Of a DNA stretch of 64,000 nt, positions 34,325-42,419 are shown in pieces (position 1 is the stretch's first letter; each line of letters starts with the position of its first letter). The translations under genes were made by a program, and so were the position numbers. Location of the stretch: assembly GCA_017449925.1 (NCBI GenBank), contig JAFSYO010000006.1, positions 1 through 64,000 of the forward strand. The letters run 5' to 3'. The notes below the pieces were generated by a model. The model was not told the DNA's origin. It did not search any database and worked only from the letters and a program-made list of their open reading frames with translations. This stretch comes from Stomatobaculum sp. Lineage in GTDB: Bacteria; Bacillota_A; Clostridia; Lachnospirales; Lachnospiraceae.

Positions 34325-35510
34325 ATCTGTATCCTTTCCCGCAGTTTCCGCGGCAGATCTCTCCCAGTGCAGACAGGGCTTCTTCCGTTTCCTCTGCCGT
34401 ACTGGCCCACCCGAAGGAGAACCGGATGGTCCCGGCCGGGAATGTTCCCAGCGTCTGATGGGCGGAAGGCGCGCAGTGAAGCCCGACCCGCGTCATGATC
34501 CCGAACCTGTCCTCCAGCTGGAACGCAGCCTCCGCCGGGTCCATTTTCAGCGTCTGCACTGATACGACCGCCGTGCGGTCTCCCTCCCCTTGTTTCAGTC
34601 CGGCAGTTTTTATCAGGCCGTCCTCCTCCAGCGGCTTCAGGCCCTCAAGGAACTTTTCCGTCAGCATCCCTTCATGGAGCCGGTTTGTTTCCACACCTCG
34701 TTTCTTCAGCCAGAGAAGGGCGGCCCGGAGGCCGGCGATCCCCGGAAGGTTCATGGTCCCTGCTTCAAACCGGTCCGGCAGGAACCCCGGCACCTCTTCC
34801 GTGTGGCTGATGCTGCCCGTCCCTCCGGAAATCAGCGGCTCCAGCATCCGCTCCACTCCCTTCCGGAATACGATCCCGCCGGTGCCCTGGGGGCCAAGAA
34901 GACCTTTATGCCCGGTAAAGCACAGCGCGTCGATCTGCATGCGCTGCATATCGACGGGAAGCACTCCGGCAGTCTGGGCAGTATCCGCTATGAACAGGAG
35001 TCCGTGCTGCCGGCAGAAGCGGCCTGCTTCTTCCAGGGGAAGGACAGTTCCGCAGACATTGCTGGCATGTGTCATCACCAGTGCCCTTGTGTTCGGCTGA
35101 ATGCACTGCTCCAGAAACTCTGTCTTCAGTTCGCCTGTTTCTGTGCAGGGAACCCGTGTAAACTCCGTTCCCTGCCGGGCGAGCTGACGGAGCGGCCGCA
35201 TGACCGCGTTATGTTCCATGGAGCTTGTGAGCACGTGGTCTCCCGGCCTGAGGAATCCCTTCAGAACCACGTTCAGGCTCTCTGTCACGTTTTTTGTAAA
35301 AACCACCTGTTTCGGGCCTTCCCCGTGAAAAAGCTCAGATATCAGACATCTGGTTTCATACACCATTTCTTCAGCGGTGTATGCTTTTCCGTAGGAACCC
35401 CGGTTAATGTTGCTGCCCTGCTCCGTCATAAACTGATAAACGGCCTCCGCCACACCGGGAGGCTTCGGGAAGCTTGTGCTTCCGTTGTCCAGATAGATCT
35501 GGTTTTTCAT
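34314..35510 (-). CDS. Aminotransferase class V (cysteine desulfurase-like), selenium-associated
   Basis: A 398-residue PLP enzyme. The cofactor Lys is Lys202 in 'CFTGHKGLLGPQG', with Asp176 in 'ADTAQT' and His100 in 'SMEHNAV'. The C-terminal 'RVGLHCAPSAHQTLG' holds Cys346 at the mobile-loop Cys position. It matches the EF2568-like class V family often linked to selenium genes; it may release S or Se from cysteine or selenocysteine. It is divergent from yedE, and the intergenic region carries island operator copy 9 in the register of a minus-strand promoter. It is followed by the overlapping LysR gene. Confidence 0.88.
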   Translation of the reverse strand: MKNQIYLDNGSTSFPKPPGVAEAVYQFMTEQGSNINRGSYGKAYTAEEMVYETRCLISELFHGEGPKQVVFTKNVTESLNVVLKGFLRPGDHVLTSSMEHNAVMRPLRQLARQGTEFTRVPCTETGELKTEFLEQCIQPNTRALVMTHASNVCGTVLPLEEAGRFCRQHGLLFIADTAQTAGVLPVDMQRMQIDALCFTGHKGLLGPQGTGGIVFRKGVERMLEPLISGGTGSISHTEEVPGFLPDRFEAGTMNLPGIAGLRAALLWLKKRGVETNRLHEGMLTEKFLEGLKPLEEDGLIKTAGLKQGEGDRTAVVSVQTLKMDPAEAAFQLEDRFGIMTRVGLHCAPSAHQTLGTFPAGTIRFSFGWASTAEETEEALSALGEICRGNCGKGYRYGV

Positions 35511-35617
35511 GACCTCTCATTATCCCCTTCATGCTTTTTCTGCACTTATAATACCATCTTATAAATCCCAAAATCAAATCAATAAATACAATTAGACGGA
35601 GTGTTCTATACGGTGCT

Positions 35618-35646
35618 ATTATAAAGCTGACATTGTTAGCAATAAT
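35618..35646 (-). promoter_or_regulatory. Operator copy 9 between the desulfurase and yedE genes
   Basis: CTGAC-ATT-GTTAG (35627-35639) is flanked on the minus strand by TATAAT (35618-35623) and, 17 bp upstream, by a weak ATTATT (35641-35646). This places it in the spacer of a desulfurase promoter. It may also affect yedE, whose start is 32 bp to the right. Confidence 0.7.
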
Positions 35647-35671
35647 CATCATCTCAGGGGGATAGAATGAA

Positions 35672-36751
35672 ATGAAAAATGAACAAAGAAATATCGTTAT
35701 TGCAGGGATCCTGATCGGGATCATTGCCGCATCCCTGGTCCTTTTCGGCAACCCGAAAAACATGGGCTTCTGCATTGCCTGCTTCATCCGCGACACAGCC
35801 GGAGGTCTCGGCCTGCATCGGGCGGAAGCGGTCCAGTATATTCGTCCGGAGATTATCGGGATCGTATTGGGAAGCTTCGGCATCGCGCTCATAAACCGGG
35901 AATTCTCGCCAAGGGGCGGAAGCGCTCCCATGACCCGCTTCATTCTTGGCTTCTTTGTCATGGTGGGCTGCCTGATGTTCCTTGGCTGTCCCTTCCGCAT
36001 GATCCTCAGGCTGGCCGGAGGGGACCTGAACGCGGTCTTCGGATTACTGGGCTTTGCAGCCGGTATTCTCTGCGGCGTCTGGTTCCTGGGCAGAGGCTAT
36101 TCCCTGAAACGGAGCTATCGCCTTCCCCAGTCTGAGGGGCTGGTTCTTCCGGCGATCCAGCTTGTTTTTCTGCTGCTTCTGACCGCGGCGCCGGGCCTTC
36201 TTCAGTTCTCACCCGAAGGAGCAGGCCCCGGAGCCATGCACGCTGCGGTGATCATAAGTCTGGCGGCAGGCGTTGTCGTCGGTATCCTTGCCCAGCGCAC
36301 CCGCCTCTGCATGGTGGGCGGCATCCGCGATCTGGTGCTTTTCCGGGAAAAGAAGCTGATCCTCGGCTTCGCGGCGATCCTCGTCAGTGCCCTGGCCATG
36401 AACCTGGTCTTTACTGCCGCGACTTCCGGTGTGTACTTTAAGCTTGCTGCCGCAGAACAGCCGGTGGCGCACACGGACGCCCTCTGGAATGCTCTCGGCA
36501 TGCTGCTTGCAGGATTCGGATGCGTGCTTCTCGGCGGCTGTCCGCTCCGCCAGCTGATACTTTCAGGCGAGGGCAACACTGACAGCGCAGTCGCCGTTCT
36601 GGGCCTCCTGACAGGCGCAGCTTTCTGCCACAACTTCGGCCTTGCTTCCAGCGGGAAGGGACCCACAGCCAACGGACAGATCGCCGTTGTAATCGGGCTG
36701 ATCGTGGTCCTCTGCATTGCCTTCACGAACACCTTCCGGAAAGAATCCTGA
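35672..36751 (+). CDS. yedE: YedE-family putative selenium transporter
   Basis: A 359-residue membrane protein with about nine hydrophobic helices. The family cysteines appear as 'NMGFCIACFIRDTAGG', 'MFLGCPFRMILRLAGGD', 'RTRLCMVGGIRD' and 'LLGGCPLRQLILSGEGN'. YedE/YeeE proteins import thiosulfate-like or selenium compounds. The selenium branch is found next to selD, YedF and DUF3343, as here. It is the first gene of the operon yedE-yedF-DUF3343-selD. A GGGGGATAGAATGAA leader precedes the ATG. Confidence 0.9.
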   Translation: MKNEQRNIVIAGILIGIIAASLVLFGNPKNMGFCIACFIRDTAGGLGLHRAEAVQYIRPEIIGIVLGSFGIALINREFSPRGGSAPMTRFILGFFVMVGCLMFLGCPFRMILRLAGGDLNAVFGLLGFAAGILCGVWFLGRGYSLKRSYRLPQSEGLVLPAIQLVFLLLLTAAPGLLQFSPEGAGPGAMHAAVIISLAAGVVVGILAQRTRLCMVGGIRDLVLFREKKLILGFAAILVSALAMNLVFTAATSGVYFKLAAAEQPVAHTDALWNALGMLLAGFGCVLLGGCPLRQLILSGEGNTDSAVAVLGLLTGAAFCHNFGLASSGKGPTANGQIAVVIGLIVVLCIAFTNTFRKES

Positions 36752-36815
36752 ACCGGGAGTGCGCCTGACTGCGAAAGTATTCTTACATTCAAAAAACAAC
36801 AGGAGGATCAGACTT

Positions 36816-37022
36816 ATGAAAACGATCGACGCCAGAGGACTTTCCTGTCCGGAACCTGTCATCCTGACCCGCAAGGCCCTTGCTTCCGGAGACAGTTCCT
36901 ATGAAATCATCGTAGACAATCCAGCTTCCAGAGAAAACGTGACCCGTTTTGCGGAGCACCAGGGCTACCGGGTTTCCGTCCGCGAAGACGGCGGAGAGTA
37001 TACGCTCTCCCTGTCGAAATAG
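36816..37022 (+). CDS. yedF: TusA/YedF-like small selenium-sulfur relay protein
   Basis: A 68-residue TusA-fold protein with the conserved Cys11 in 'DARGLSCPEPVILTRKAL', the residue that carries a persulfide or perselenide. Longer YedF proteins have a C-terminal DsrE-like domain, which is absent here. ATG at 36816 follows a perfect AGGAGG. It lies between yedE and the DUF3343 gene; a role in passing imported Se to SelD is a family-based inference. Confidence 0.88.
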   Translation: MKTIDARGLSCPEPVILTRKALASGDSSYEIIVDNPASRENVTRFAEHQGYRVSVREDGGEYTLSLSK

Positions 37023-37034
37023 AAGGGAGTCCCT

Positions 37035-37280
37035 GTGATCCGCATTGCCACTTTTTATTCTCACTTCGGAGCTGTCAGCTTTAAAAAAAGCTGCGATGCC
37101 GCCGGGATCTCTGCGAGGCTTATGCCGGTACCGCGGACACTGAGTTCCAGCTGCGGCACTTGCGTGCGTTTTGAGAGTGAGATACAATTTCCTGGAAGCG
37201 CTCCGCCGGAGGACGCGGAGCAGTTGGTGGAAGTGCTGCCGGACGGAAGCTTCCGGCCGTACTGGAAAGCGGAAGAATAG
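37035..37280 (+). CDS. DUF3343 putative Se/S carrier protein
   Basis: An 81-residue DUF3343 protein, starting at GTG 37035 behind AGAAGGGAG. 'ATFYSHFGAVSFKKSCDAAGI' and a C40-G-T-C43 motif are typical. The family is proposed to carry selenium or sulfur in genomes with YedE and SelD. It lies 12 bp after yedF in the same operon and is separated from selD by a 61-bp gap holding a strong hairpin. Confidence 0.85.
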   Translation: MIRIATFYSHFGAVSFKKSCDAAGISARLMPVPRTLSSSCGTCVRFESEIQFPGSAPPEDAEQLVEVLPDGSFRPYWKAEE

Positions 37281-37287
37281 GCAAACA

Positions 37288-37317
37288 GCGCGGTCTCTCC
37301 TTTCGGAGGGGCCGCGC
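37288..37317 (+). promoter_or_regulatory. 13-bp hairpin in the DUF3343-selD gap
   Basis: GCGCGGTCTCTCC pairs with GGAGGGGCCGCGC (two G-T wobbles) around a TTTC loop. No T-run follows, so it is unlikely to terminate; an mRNA processing or stability element is possible. It ends 24 nt before the selD ATG. Confidence 0.6.
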
Positions 37318-37341
37318 CTTCTGCAAAAAGAGGGAATCATT

Positions 37342-38382
37342 ATGGAAAACGAAGTAAAGCTCACAAAACTCGCCAGCTGCGCCGGCTGCGGCGCCAAAGT
37401 CGGGGCCGGGACCCTGAGCAGGCTGCTGGAAGGATTCCGTACGCATTCCGATCCGAGACTCATCGTCGGTTATGACAAGAGCGATGACGCCAGCGTTTAT
37501 GTGATCAACGAAGAGACGGCCCTTGTACAGACTACGGACTTTTTCCCGCCGATCGTCGACGACCCCTTCCTGTTCGGTGTCATCGCCGCGACGAACGCCC
37601 TGTCCGATGTCTACGCCATGGGCGGGGAGCCGCGCCTCGCGCTGAACCTGATGTGCATCACGGACCGGATGGACAAAGAGACCGTCCAGGAGATCCTGCG
37701 GGGCGGCTATGACACAGCCTACCGGGCAGATACCATCATCACGGGCGGGCATACCATCAGCGGGGCGGAACCGATCTACGGTCTCGCGGTCTCCGGCTTT
37801 GTTCGCCCGGACAAGGTCCTGAAAAACTGCGGCGCCATGCCCGGGGATGTGCTGCTCCTCACAAAACCCCTCGGGATCGGCATCCTCACCACCACTCTGA
37901 AAGCAGGGCTTCTGGAGGACAAGGCGCTGGAAAAGAGGATCTATGACCAGATGGCCACCTTGAACAGGACGGCAAGGGACATCATGGTGAAGTACCCCGT
38001 GCACAGCTGTACGGACGTCACTGGTTTCGCGCTGCTGGGCCACGGATACGAAATGGCCTCCGGCAGCAGCTGCACCCTGCACATTGACACCACCGCAGTC
38101 CCCTATCACAAAGAAGCCTATGAGTTTGCGGAAATGGGACTCATTCCTGCGGGTGCCTACCGGAACCGCCAGTACGCGGAGCCGGGCGTGATAGTCGCGG
38201 GACAGGTCTCCCGGGCCATGCAGGACATCCTCTACGACCCCCAGACCAGCGGCGGCCTTCTGATCGCCGTGCCTGAGGTTTCCGCCCCGGCGCTCCTGAA
38301 AGAGCTCCGGGATTCCATTCCCTCGGCCTCGGAGATCGGAGATGTGACAGAAGCAGAGGACGCGGCAGTCGTGCTGCACTGA
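37342..38382 (+). CDS. selD: Selenide, water dikinase SelD
   Basis: A 346-residue SelD, making selenophosphate from selenide and ATP. The N-terminal glycine-rich loop 'LASCAGCGAKVGAG' contains Cys16 and Lys19 at the catalytic Cys/Lys positions, so this is the Cys, not the Sec, form. The AIRS-type core follows ('DKSDDASVYVI', 'TDFFPPIVDDPFLFG', 'GGHTISGAEPIYGLAV', 'DPQTSGGLL'). It is the last gene of the yedE operon and ends at a strong terminator. Together with SelB and tRNA-Sec it supports selenocysteine use; selA must lie elsewhere. Confidence 0.96.
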   Translation: MENEVKLTKLASCAGCGAKVGAGTLSRLLEGFRTHSDPRLIVGYDKSDDASVYVINEETALVQTTDFFPPIVDDPFLFGVIAATNALSDVYAMGGEPRLALNLMCITDRMDKETVQEILRGGYDTAYRADTIITGGHTISGAEPIYGLAVSGFVRPDKVLKNCGAMPGDVLLLTKPLGIGILTTTLKAGLLEDKALEKRIYDQMATLNRTARDIMVKYPVHSCTDVTGFALLGHGYEMASGSSCTLHIDTTAVPYHKEAYEFAEMGLIPAGAYRNRQYAEPGVIVAGQVSRAMQDILYDPQTSGGLLIAVPEVSAPALLKELRDSIPSASEIGDVTEAEDAAVVLH

Positions 38383-38394
38383 AGCGTTTCGACG

Positions 38395-38429
38395 AAAAAA
38401 CGAGACAGGAGTTCCTGTCTCGTTTTTTT
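38395..38429 (+). terminator. Rho-independent terminator after selD
   Basis: AAAAAACGAGACAGGA pairs with TCCTGTCTCGTTTTTT around a 2-nt loop, with a seven-T run. Confidence 0.95.
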
Positions 38430-38443
38430 GTAATGGGCACGCT

Positions 38444-38465
38444 CAAGTCCCGCTTGCGGGACTTG
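38444..38465. terminator. Perfect 10-bp hairpin, possible terminator of the MBL operon
   Basis: CAAGTCCCGC-TT-GCGGGACTTG lies 10 bp beyond the stop of the minus-strand MBL gene. It lacks a nearby T-run; the selD terminator read backwards may complete the end of the minus transcript. Confidence 0.55.
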
Positions 38466-38475
38466 AATCCTGTCT

Positions 38476-39483
38476 TCAGATCCTTCCGTCCCATTCTTCC
38501 ACGCGCCGCACATCATAAACCAGCGCCATGCCGTGGCAGTACACCGCCCTCTGGTATTCCCACTCGCCGTTCTTATTCTTTACGTCACCCGGCCTTCCGT
38601 TCTTCCGGTTCACGATCCATCGCCCTTCCGTGTCATATTCCTTTTGAGAGGGCGGCGCGGGAAGCGGGCCGGAAAGCGGCGCCCCTGCGGTCTCCGGGTG
38701 CTCCAGGATATGCCCGCAGCACTCCAGAATGTCCCGGATCCAGTGCTTTTCCAGAATTCCGCCTCCTCCGGAACAAAGCAGGTCAAACTCATCATAATGC
38801 GTCATGAGCTTCCGCATATTCTCATACAGGTTCCGGACAGAACTGCGTATGCGGCGTTTTTTCCCGGACTCAAAAGGCATGACCTCATCTCCCGTGAAAA
38901 GGATCCTGTGGGTCCGGTCCAGATAAGCGAGACTTGAAATTGCGTGATCCGGGATATAGAACACTTCCAGGTCCACGCCTCCTCCGAGATCAATGACATC
39001 CCCGTCTCCGACAATGTGTTTCGGGTAGCTCCGGTCAAAGGCCACCTCGTCGAAGCTGGGAAAAGGAATGGAACAGAGCTCCGCGCCGGGCGCGGACATA
39101 AAGACCTCTTCAAAGTACTGGTTGTTTGCGGTGTGGTCAAAGTGGTCGTGGCTGTTGGCCGCCCGCCGGACCGGTAGTTTTGTGAGGGTCTGCAGGAAGG
39201 TGCGGACATTGCCCGCGCCGTAGCCGGTGTCGATCGCCAGTGCCTCATTTCCACCCTCGATCAGATATACATAGTCCCCGTCACCCAGCACCTTCCAGAC
39301 GCCCTCCCGCACCGGGACTGCCTCGTACCAGGGCTCATCCATGGGCATAAGGCTGCCGTCGAAGTGCCGTATCAGGACGCTGTGCTTCGCCGAGAAGTCG
39401 ACAGCGCCCTCTCCCAGGTCCGCCGGAGAGCTCCAGTTCTCCTTCGTATCCACATATCCCTGCGTGATCCCTGTCATTTCCAT
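38476..39483 (-). CDS. MBL-fold metallo-hydrolase (single domain)
   Basis: A 335-residue metallo-beta-lactamase-fold hydrolase with an intact metal motif His112-D-His114-F-Asp116-His117 in 'NSHDHFDHTANN', followed by 'IPDHAISSLAYLDRTHRILFTGDEVMPFESG', which supplies the later His and Asp ligands. It should be a zinc-dependent ester, lactone or thioester hydrolase in the cytoplasm. It is the last gene of a minus-strand operon: substrate-binding protein, two permeases, two ATPases, tandem MBL, this gene. The 28-bp gap to the tandem MBL gene and their shared context suggest joint action on an imported compound. Confidence 0.9.
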   Translation of the reverse strand: MEMTGITQGYVDTKENWSSPADLGEGAVDFSAKHSVLIRHFDGSLMPMDEPWYEAVPVREGVWKVLGDGDYVYLIEGGNEALAIDTGYGAGNVRTFLQTLTKLPVRRAANSHDHFDHTANNQYFEEVFMSAPGAELCSIPFPSFDEVAFDRSYPKHIVGDGDVIDLGGGVDLEVFYIPDHAISSLAYLDRTHRILFTGDEVMPFESGKKRRIRSSVRNLYENMRKLMTHYDEFDLLCSGGGGILEKHWIRDILECCGHILEHPETAGAPLSGPLPAPPSQKEYDTEGRWIVNRKNGRPGDVKNKNGEWEYQRAVYCHGMALVYDVRRVEEWDGRI

Positions 39484-39511
39484 TTATTTCCTTTTCCGTC
39501 CTTTCAAATTC

Positions 39512-41419
39512 TCAGGCCATCCGCTCCGGATCCAGATACACCCGGCTGTCACAGTATTCCACTGCGCCCTGTCCGTATGCCACCACCCGGTTCAGGCAGT
39601 TCTTCCGCACATTGACATACAGGTTTGCCTTCGGATCAGCCATGATCCTCTTCGTGCACTCATACATATCGGTGACCAGGCGCTTGTCCGCCCCCTGTAC
39701 CATGTGGCCCATGAAGATACAGTCGAACTCATCCATGCGTTTTACCAGTTCCCCGAGTTCATTGTGAAAAGCTTCCACACAGGCGTACTCGCTGTAAGGA
39801 GCCTTCGGCGGCCGGCCGTCCTCCGTCTGCGGGTTCCCGCCCATGCCTGCCACGTAGAGGAGGGAATCCCCGCCGAACAGGATCCGGTTTTTCTTATCCA
39901 GAAATACACATCCCGCATAGTCATGGCCCGGAAGATAGATCAGCTCGATCTCATGTCCGCCTCCCAGATCCCAGGTGGTATGGTTCTCGCATCCAACCAT
40001 TTCGTACGGGACAAAGGGCTGCATATCCTTCTCTTCAAAAGCGCCGTTGTTCTTCATGAAGCGCTGCAGGGCCTTCACCGGCTCATTGTAGTAACGCCAT
40101 TTCCGCTCATCCTTCTCCTCCTGGAACTTCCGCATGGTCGGGACAGCGTACTTATGCATGTACACCTTGCCAAACTGTACGTTTCCAAGAGTGTGGTCGC
40201 CGTGGGTGTGGGTGTTCACCACGATCAGTTCCCTGTCATCCCCGATCAGCTCACGCACCAGGGCCTTCATGTCCCCGACACCGTAGCCGGTGTCTATCAG
40301 CATGGCCTTTTCCGGGCCCAGGATAATGGTGGACCACACCGTGCGGATCCGGATGCTCCATATTCCTTCCCGGAACTGATAGACCTGGGCGTAAGGGTGG
40401 CAGGGATACTGTTTTGCCAGCGGGATAATGGCCTTTCCCCACTCCATGCTCTGCCACTCATGCTGGAAGGTGGGTTTCCCGTGGGTGATCTGACTCTTGT
40501 AGACCCGCTCCGGCACATATTCCACAGCCATAGTTCCATAAGACCTGGTACGCATCACTGTTCCGTCCGGAAGCTGCCGCTCCCACTGGTTGCAGTCCGG
40601 ATCCGATACCACATCGCAGCAGGCCTGATAGAGATCCCGCACGATCTGCTTGTCCTCGCCCAGGATCATGTGGCTCATGAAGACAGAGTCGAACTCATCC
40701 AGCCGCTTCACAAGTTTCCCGAGCTCATTTTTGATTCCTTCTACTGTACCGTACTCGTCATAGGGCATGCCCGTATTGTTTCCGCGGTCGATGGCGCAGA
40801 TAAAAAGAAGGCTGTCTCCGCCAAACAGGACCCGGTCCTTTTTGTCCAGAAAAACGCAGTGGGCCGCGTGATGCCCGGGAAGATGGATCATTTCCACTTC
40901 ATGTCCGTTTCCCAGGTCAAAAACATAGTTGTTCGGCACGCCGACGATCTGATATTTCCGGAACGGCACGATCTCCGACCTGTCAAAGGGCTGCCAGATG
41001 CCCTTCCCTGTCTCCGGGTCATAGAGCTTATCCCACATGTCCGGACTGTCCTTTTCCAGATAGGGTACCATATATTCAAACACATGGACCCGGTCAAACT
41101 GGGAGTTCCCTCTGGAGTGGTCGATGGACGGATGCGTGTTGGTCACATAAAGCGGCTTATCTCCGATGATCTCCTCCACTTCGGATCTCAGGTCCCCGAT
41201 CCCGAAGCCGTTGTCGATCAGAAGCGCCTTCTCCGGCCCCACGATCAGGTGCATCCACGGGTCGCCGTGACCGTCAAAGCTCCGCTCAAAAAAGCTCCAG
41301 ATGTTCTCCCGGAAATGAAAACGCCTGAGCCACCGGTTGTGCCTGCAGGGCTCTCCCAGCGGGATCACCGCGTCTTTCCAGACATGGCTCTTTGTCTCGT
41401 GCTCAAATTTCGGTTTCAT
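39512..41419 (-). CDS. Tandem double-domain MBL-fold protein A
   Basis: A 635-residue protein made of two MBL domains (residues about 30-310 and 325-635) that resemble each other along their length. The second has the complete metal motif His404-T-His406-G-Asp408-His409. The first reads His96-P-Ser98-I-Asp100-His101, lacking the middle His. Both keep 'LPGH', 'LFGGDSLL' and a late 'M(S/G)HM'. ATG at 41419 follows GAGGAG; a start at 41446 would overlap the ABC gene. It probably hydrolyses an ester or lactone with one active and one degenerate site. It lies downstream of an Opp/Dpp importer in one operon. Confidence 0.88.
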   Translation of the reverse strand: MKPKFEHETKSHVWKDAVIPLGEPCRHNRWLRRFHFRENIWSFFERSFDGHGDPWMHLIVGPEKALLIDNGFGIGDLRSEVEEIIGDKPLYVTNTHPSIDHSRGNSQFDRVHVFEYMVPYLEKDSPDMWDKLYDPETGKGIWQPFDRSEIVPFRKYQIVGVPNNYVFDLGNGHEVEMIHLPGHHAAHCVFLDKKDRVLFGGDSLLFICAIDRGNNTGMPYDEYGTVEGIKNELGKLVKRLDEFDSVFMSHMILGEDKQIVRDLYQACCDVVSDPDCNQWERQLPDGTVMRTRSYGTMAVEYVPERVYKSQITHGKPTFQHEWQSMEWGKAIIPLAKQYPCHPYAQVYQFREGIWSIRIRTVWSTIILGPEKAMLIDTGYGVGDMKALVRELIGDDRELIVVNTHTHGDHTLGNVQFGKVYMHKYAVPTMRKFQEEKDERKWRYYNEPVKALQRFMKNNGAFEEKDMQPFVPYEMVGCENHTTWDLGGGHEIELIYLPGHDYAGCVFLDKKNRILFGGDSLLYVAGMGGNPQTEDGRPPKAPYSEYACVEAFHNELGELVKRMDEFDCIFMGHMVQGADKRLVTDMYECTKRIMADPKANLYVNVRKNCLNRVVAYGQGAVEYCDSRVYLDPERMA

Positions 41420-41442
41420 ATATTTCTCCTCGATTCTGTTTC

Positions 41443-42417
41443 TCACCCCAGCATCCTCTGCCGTGCCTCCCGGCAGAAGTGGCAGGCGACCTTGTGTCCC
41501 GGAACAATCTCCTTAAGCTCCGGGTTCTCCTTCCGGCAGCATTCCTGCGCCATGGGGCAGCGGGGCGCGAACCGGCAGCCCGGCTCCGGGTCGATGGGAC
41601 TCGGCACATCGCCCTCCAGGACGATCCGCTTTGTCTTATCGTGAAAATCCACCTTCGGCACCGCGGACAGGAGCGCAATGGTGTAGGGATGCATGCAGTT
41701 GGAAAAGATTTCATCCGTCTCCGCAAACTCTATGATCTGTCCAAGATACATGACTGCGATCCGGTTGGAAATATGCCGCACCACGCTTAAGTCATGGGAG
41801 ATAAACAGATAGGACAGCCCCATCTTCTTCTGCATCTCGATCAGGAGGTTGATGATGGTGGCCTGCACGGAAACATCCAGCGCGGACACCGGCTCATCGC
41901 AGATGATGAATTTCGGCTGCAGTGCCAGGGCCCGGGCGATGCCGGTCATCTGCCTCTTTCCGCCGTCCAGCTCGTGAGGGAACTTGTCCAGGATATAGTC
42001 CTCAAGTCCGACCGCGTTTGCCATTTCCTTTACTTTTGCCTTCAGCTCCGCGCCCTTCGCCAGTTTGTGGATCTGATAGGGATCCGCCAGGATCGCGCTG
42101 ACCGTCTCTCTCGGATTCAGGGAAGAGTAAGGGTCCTGGAAGATGATCTGCATCTTCTTCCGGATCTCGTTCATCTCCTTCTGGTTCAGGTGCAGGATCT
42201 CCTGTCCCTGGAAGAACACCTCGCCTCCCGTTGCCTTCACCAGGCGGATCAGGGCGTTTCCGACGGTGCTCTTGCCGCAGCCGGATTCTCCCACCAGGCC
42301 GATGGTCTCGTTCGGCATAATGTCAAAGGAGACTCCGTCTACCGCGTGGAGTTTCCCCTTCCCGGGCACGTCGAAGTGGACCTTCAGGTCTCTTACGCTT
42401 ACCAGGGGTTCTGCCAT
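41443..42417 (-). CDS. ABC importer ATPase, OppF/DppF type (system 1)
   Basis: A 324-residue ATPase with Walker A 'GLVGESGCGKST', Walker B 'PKFIICDEPVSALDVS', and the peptide-type C-terminal Cys-rich tail ('PGCRFAPRCPMAQECCRKE', 'VACHFC'). The signature region is 'HELDGGKRQMTGIARALA', where the usual LSGGQ-like sequence reads LDGGK. ATG at 42417 follows AAAAGGAGG. It overlaps functionally with the OppD-type ATPase immediately upstream and powers the two permeases at 43462 and 44341. A solute with ester or sugar parts may be imported rather than a peptide. Confidence 0.95.
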   Translation of the reverse strand: MAEPLVSVRDLKVHFDVPGKGKLHAVDGVSFDIMPNETIGLVGESGCGKSTVGNALIRLVKATGGEVFFQGQEILHLNQKEMNEIRKKMQIIFQDPYSSLNPRETVSAILADPYQIHKLAKGAELKAKVKEMANAVGLEDYILDKFPHELDGGKRQMTGIARALALQPKFIICDEPVSALDVSVQATIINLLIEMQKKMGLSYLFISHDLSVVRHISNRIAVMYLGQIIEFAETDEIFSNCMHPYTIALLSAVPKVDFHDKTKRIVLEGDVPSPIDPEPGCRFAPRCPMAQECCRKENPELKEIVPGHKVACHFCREARQRMLG

Positions 42418-42419
42418 GA

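Noticed and set aside
35511..35671. Riboswitch upstream of yedE
   Set aside because: The 160-bp gap holds the operator and promoter elements but no long structured leader that I can see.
37342..37400. SelD as a selenoprotein
   Set aside because: The catalytic position is a Cys codon (Cys16), not TGA.
39341..41644. Very long open frame (767 codons) on the plus strand
   Set aside because: It runs opposite to two MBL genes with clear metal motifs and ribosome sites, has no recognisable family, and reflects GC-rich codon bias on the other strand.
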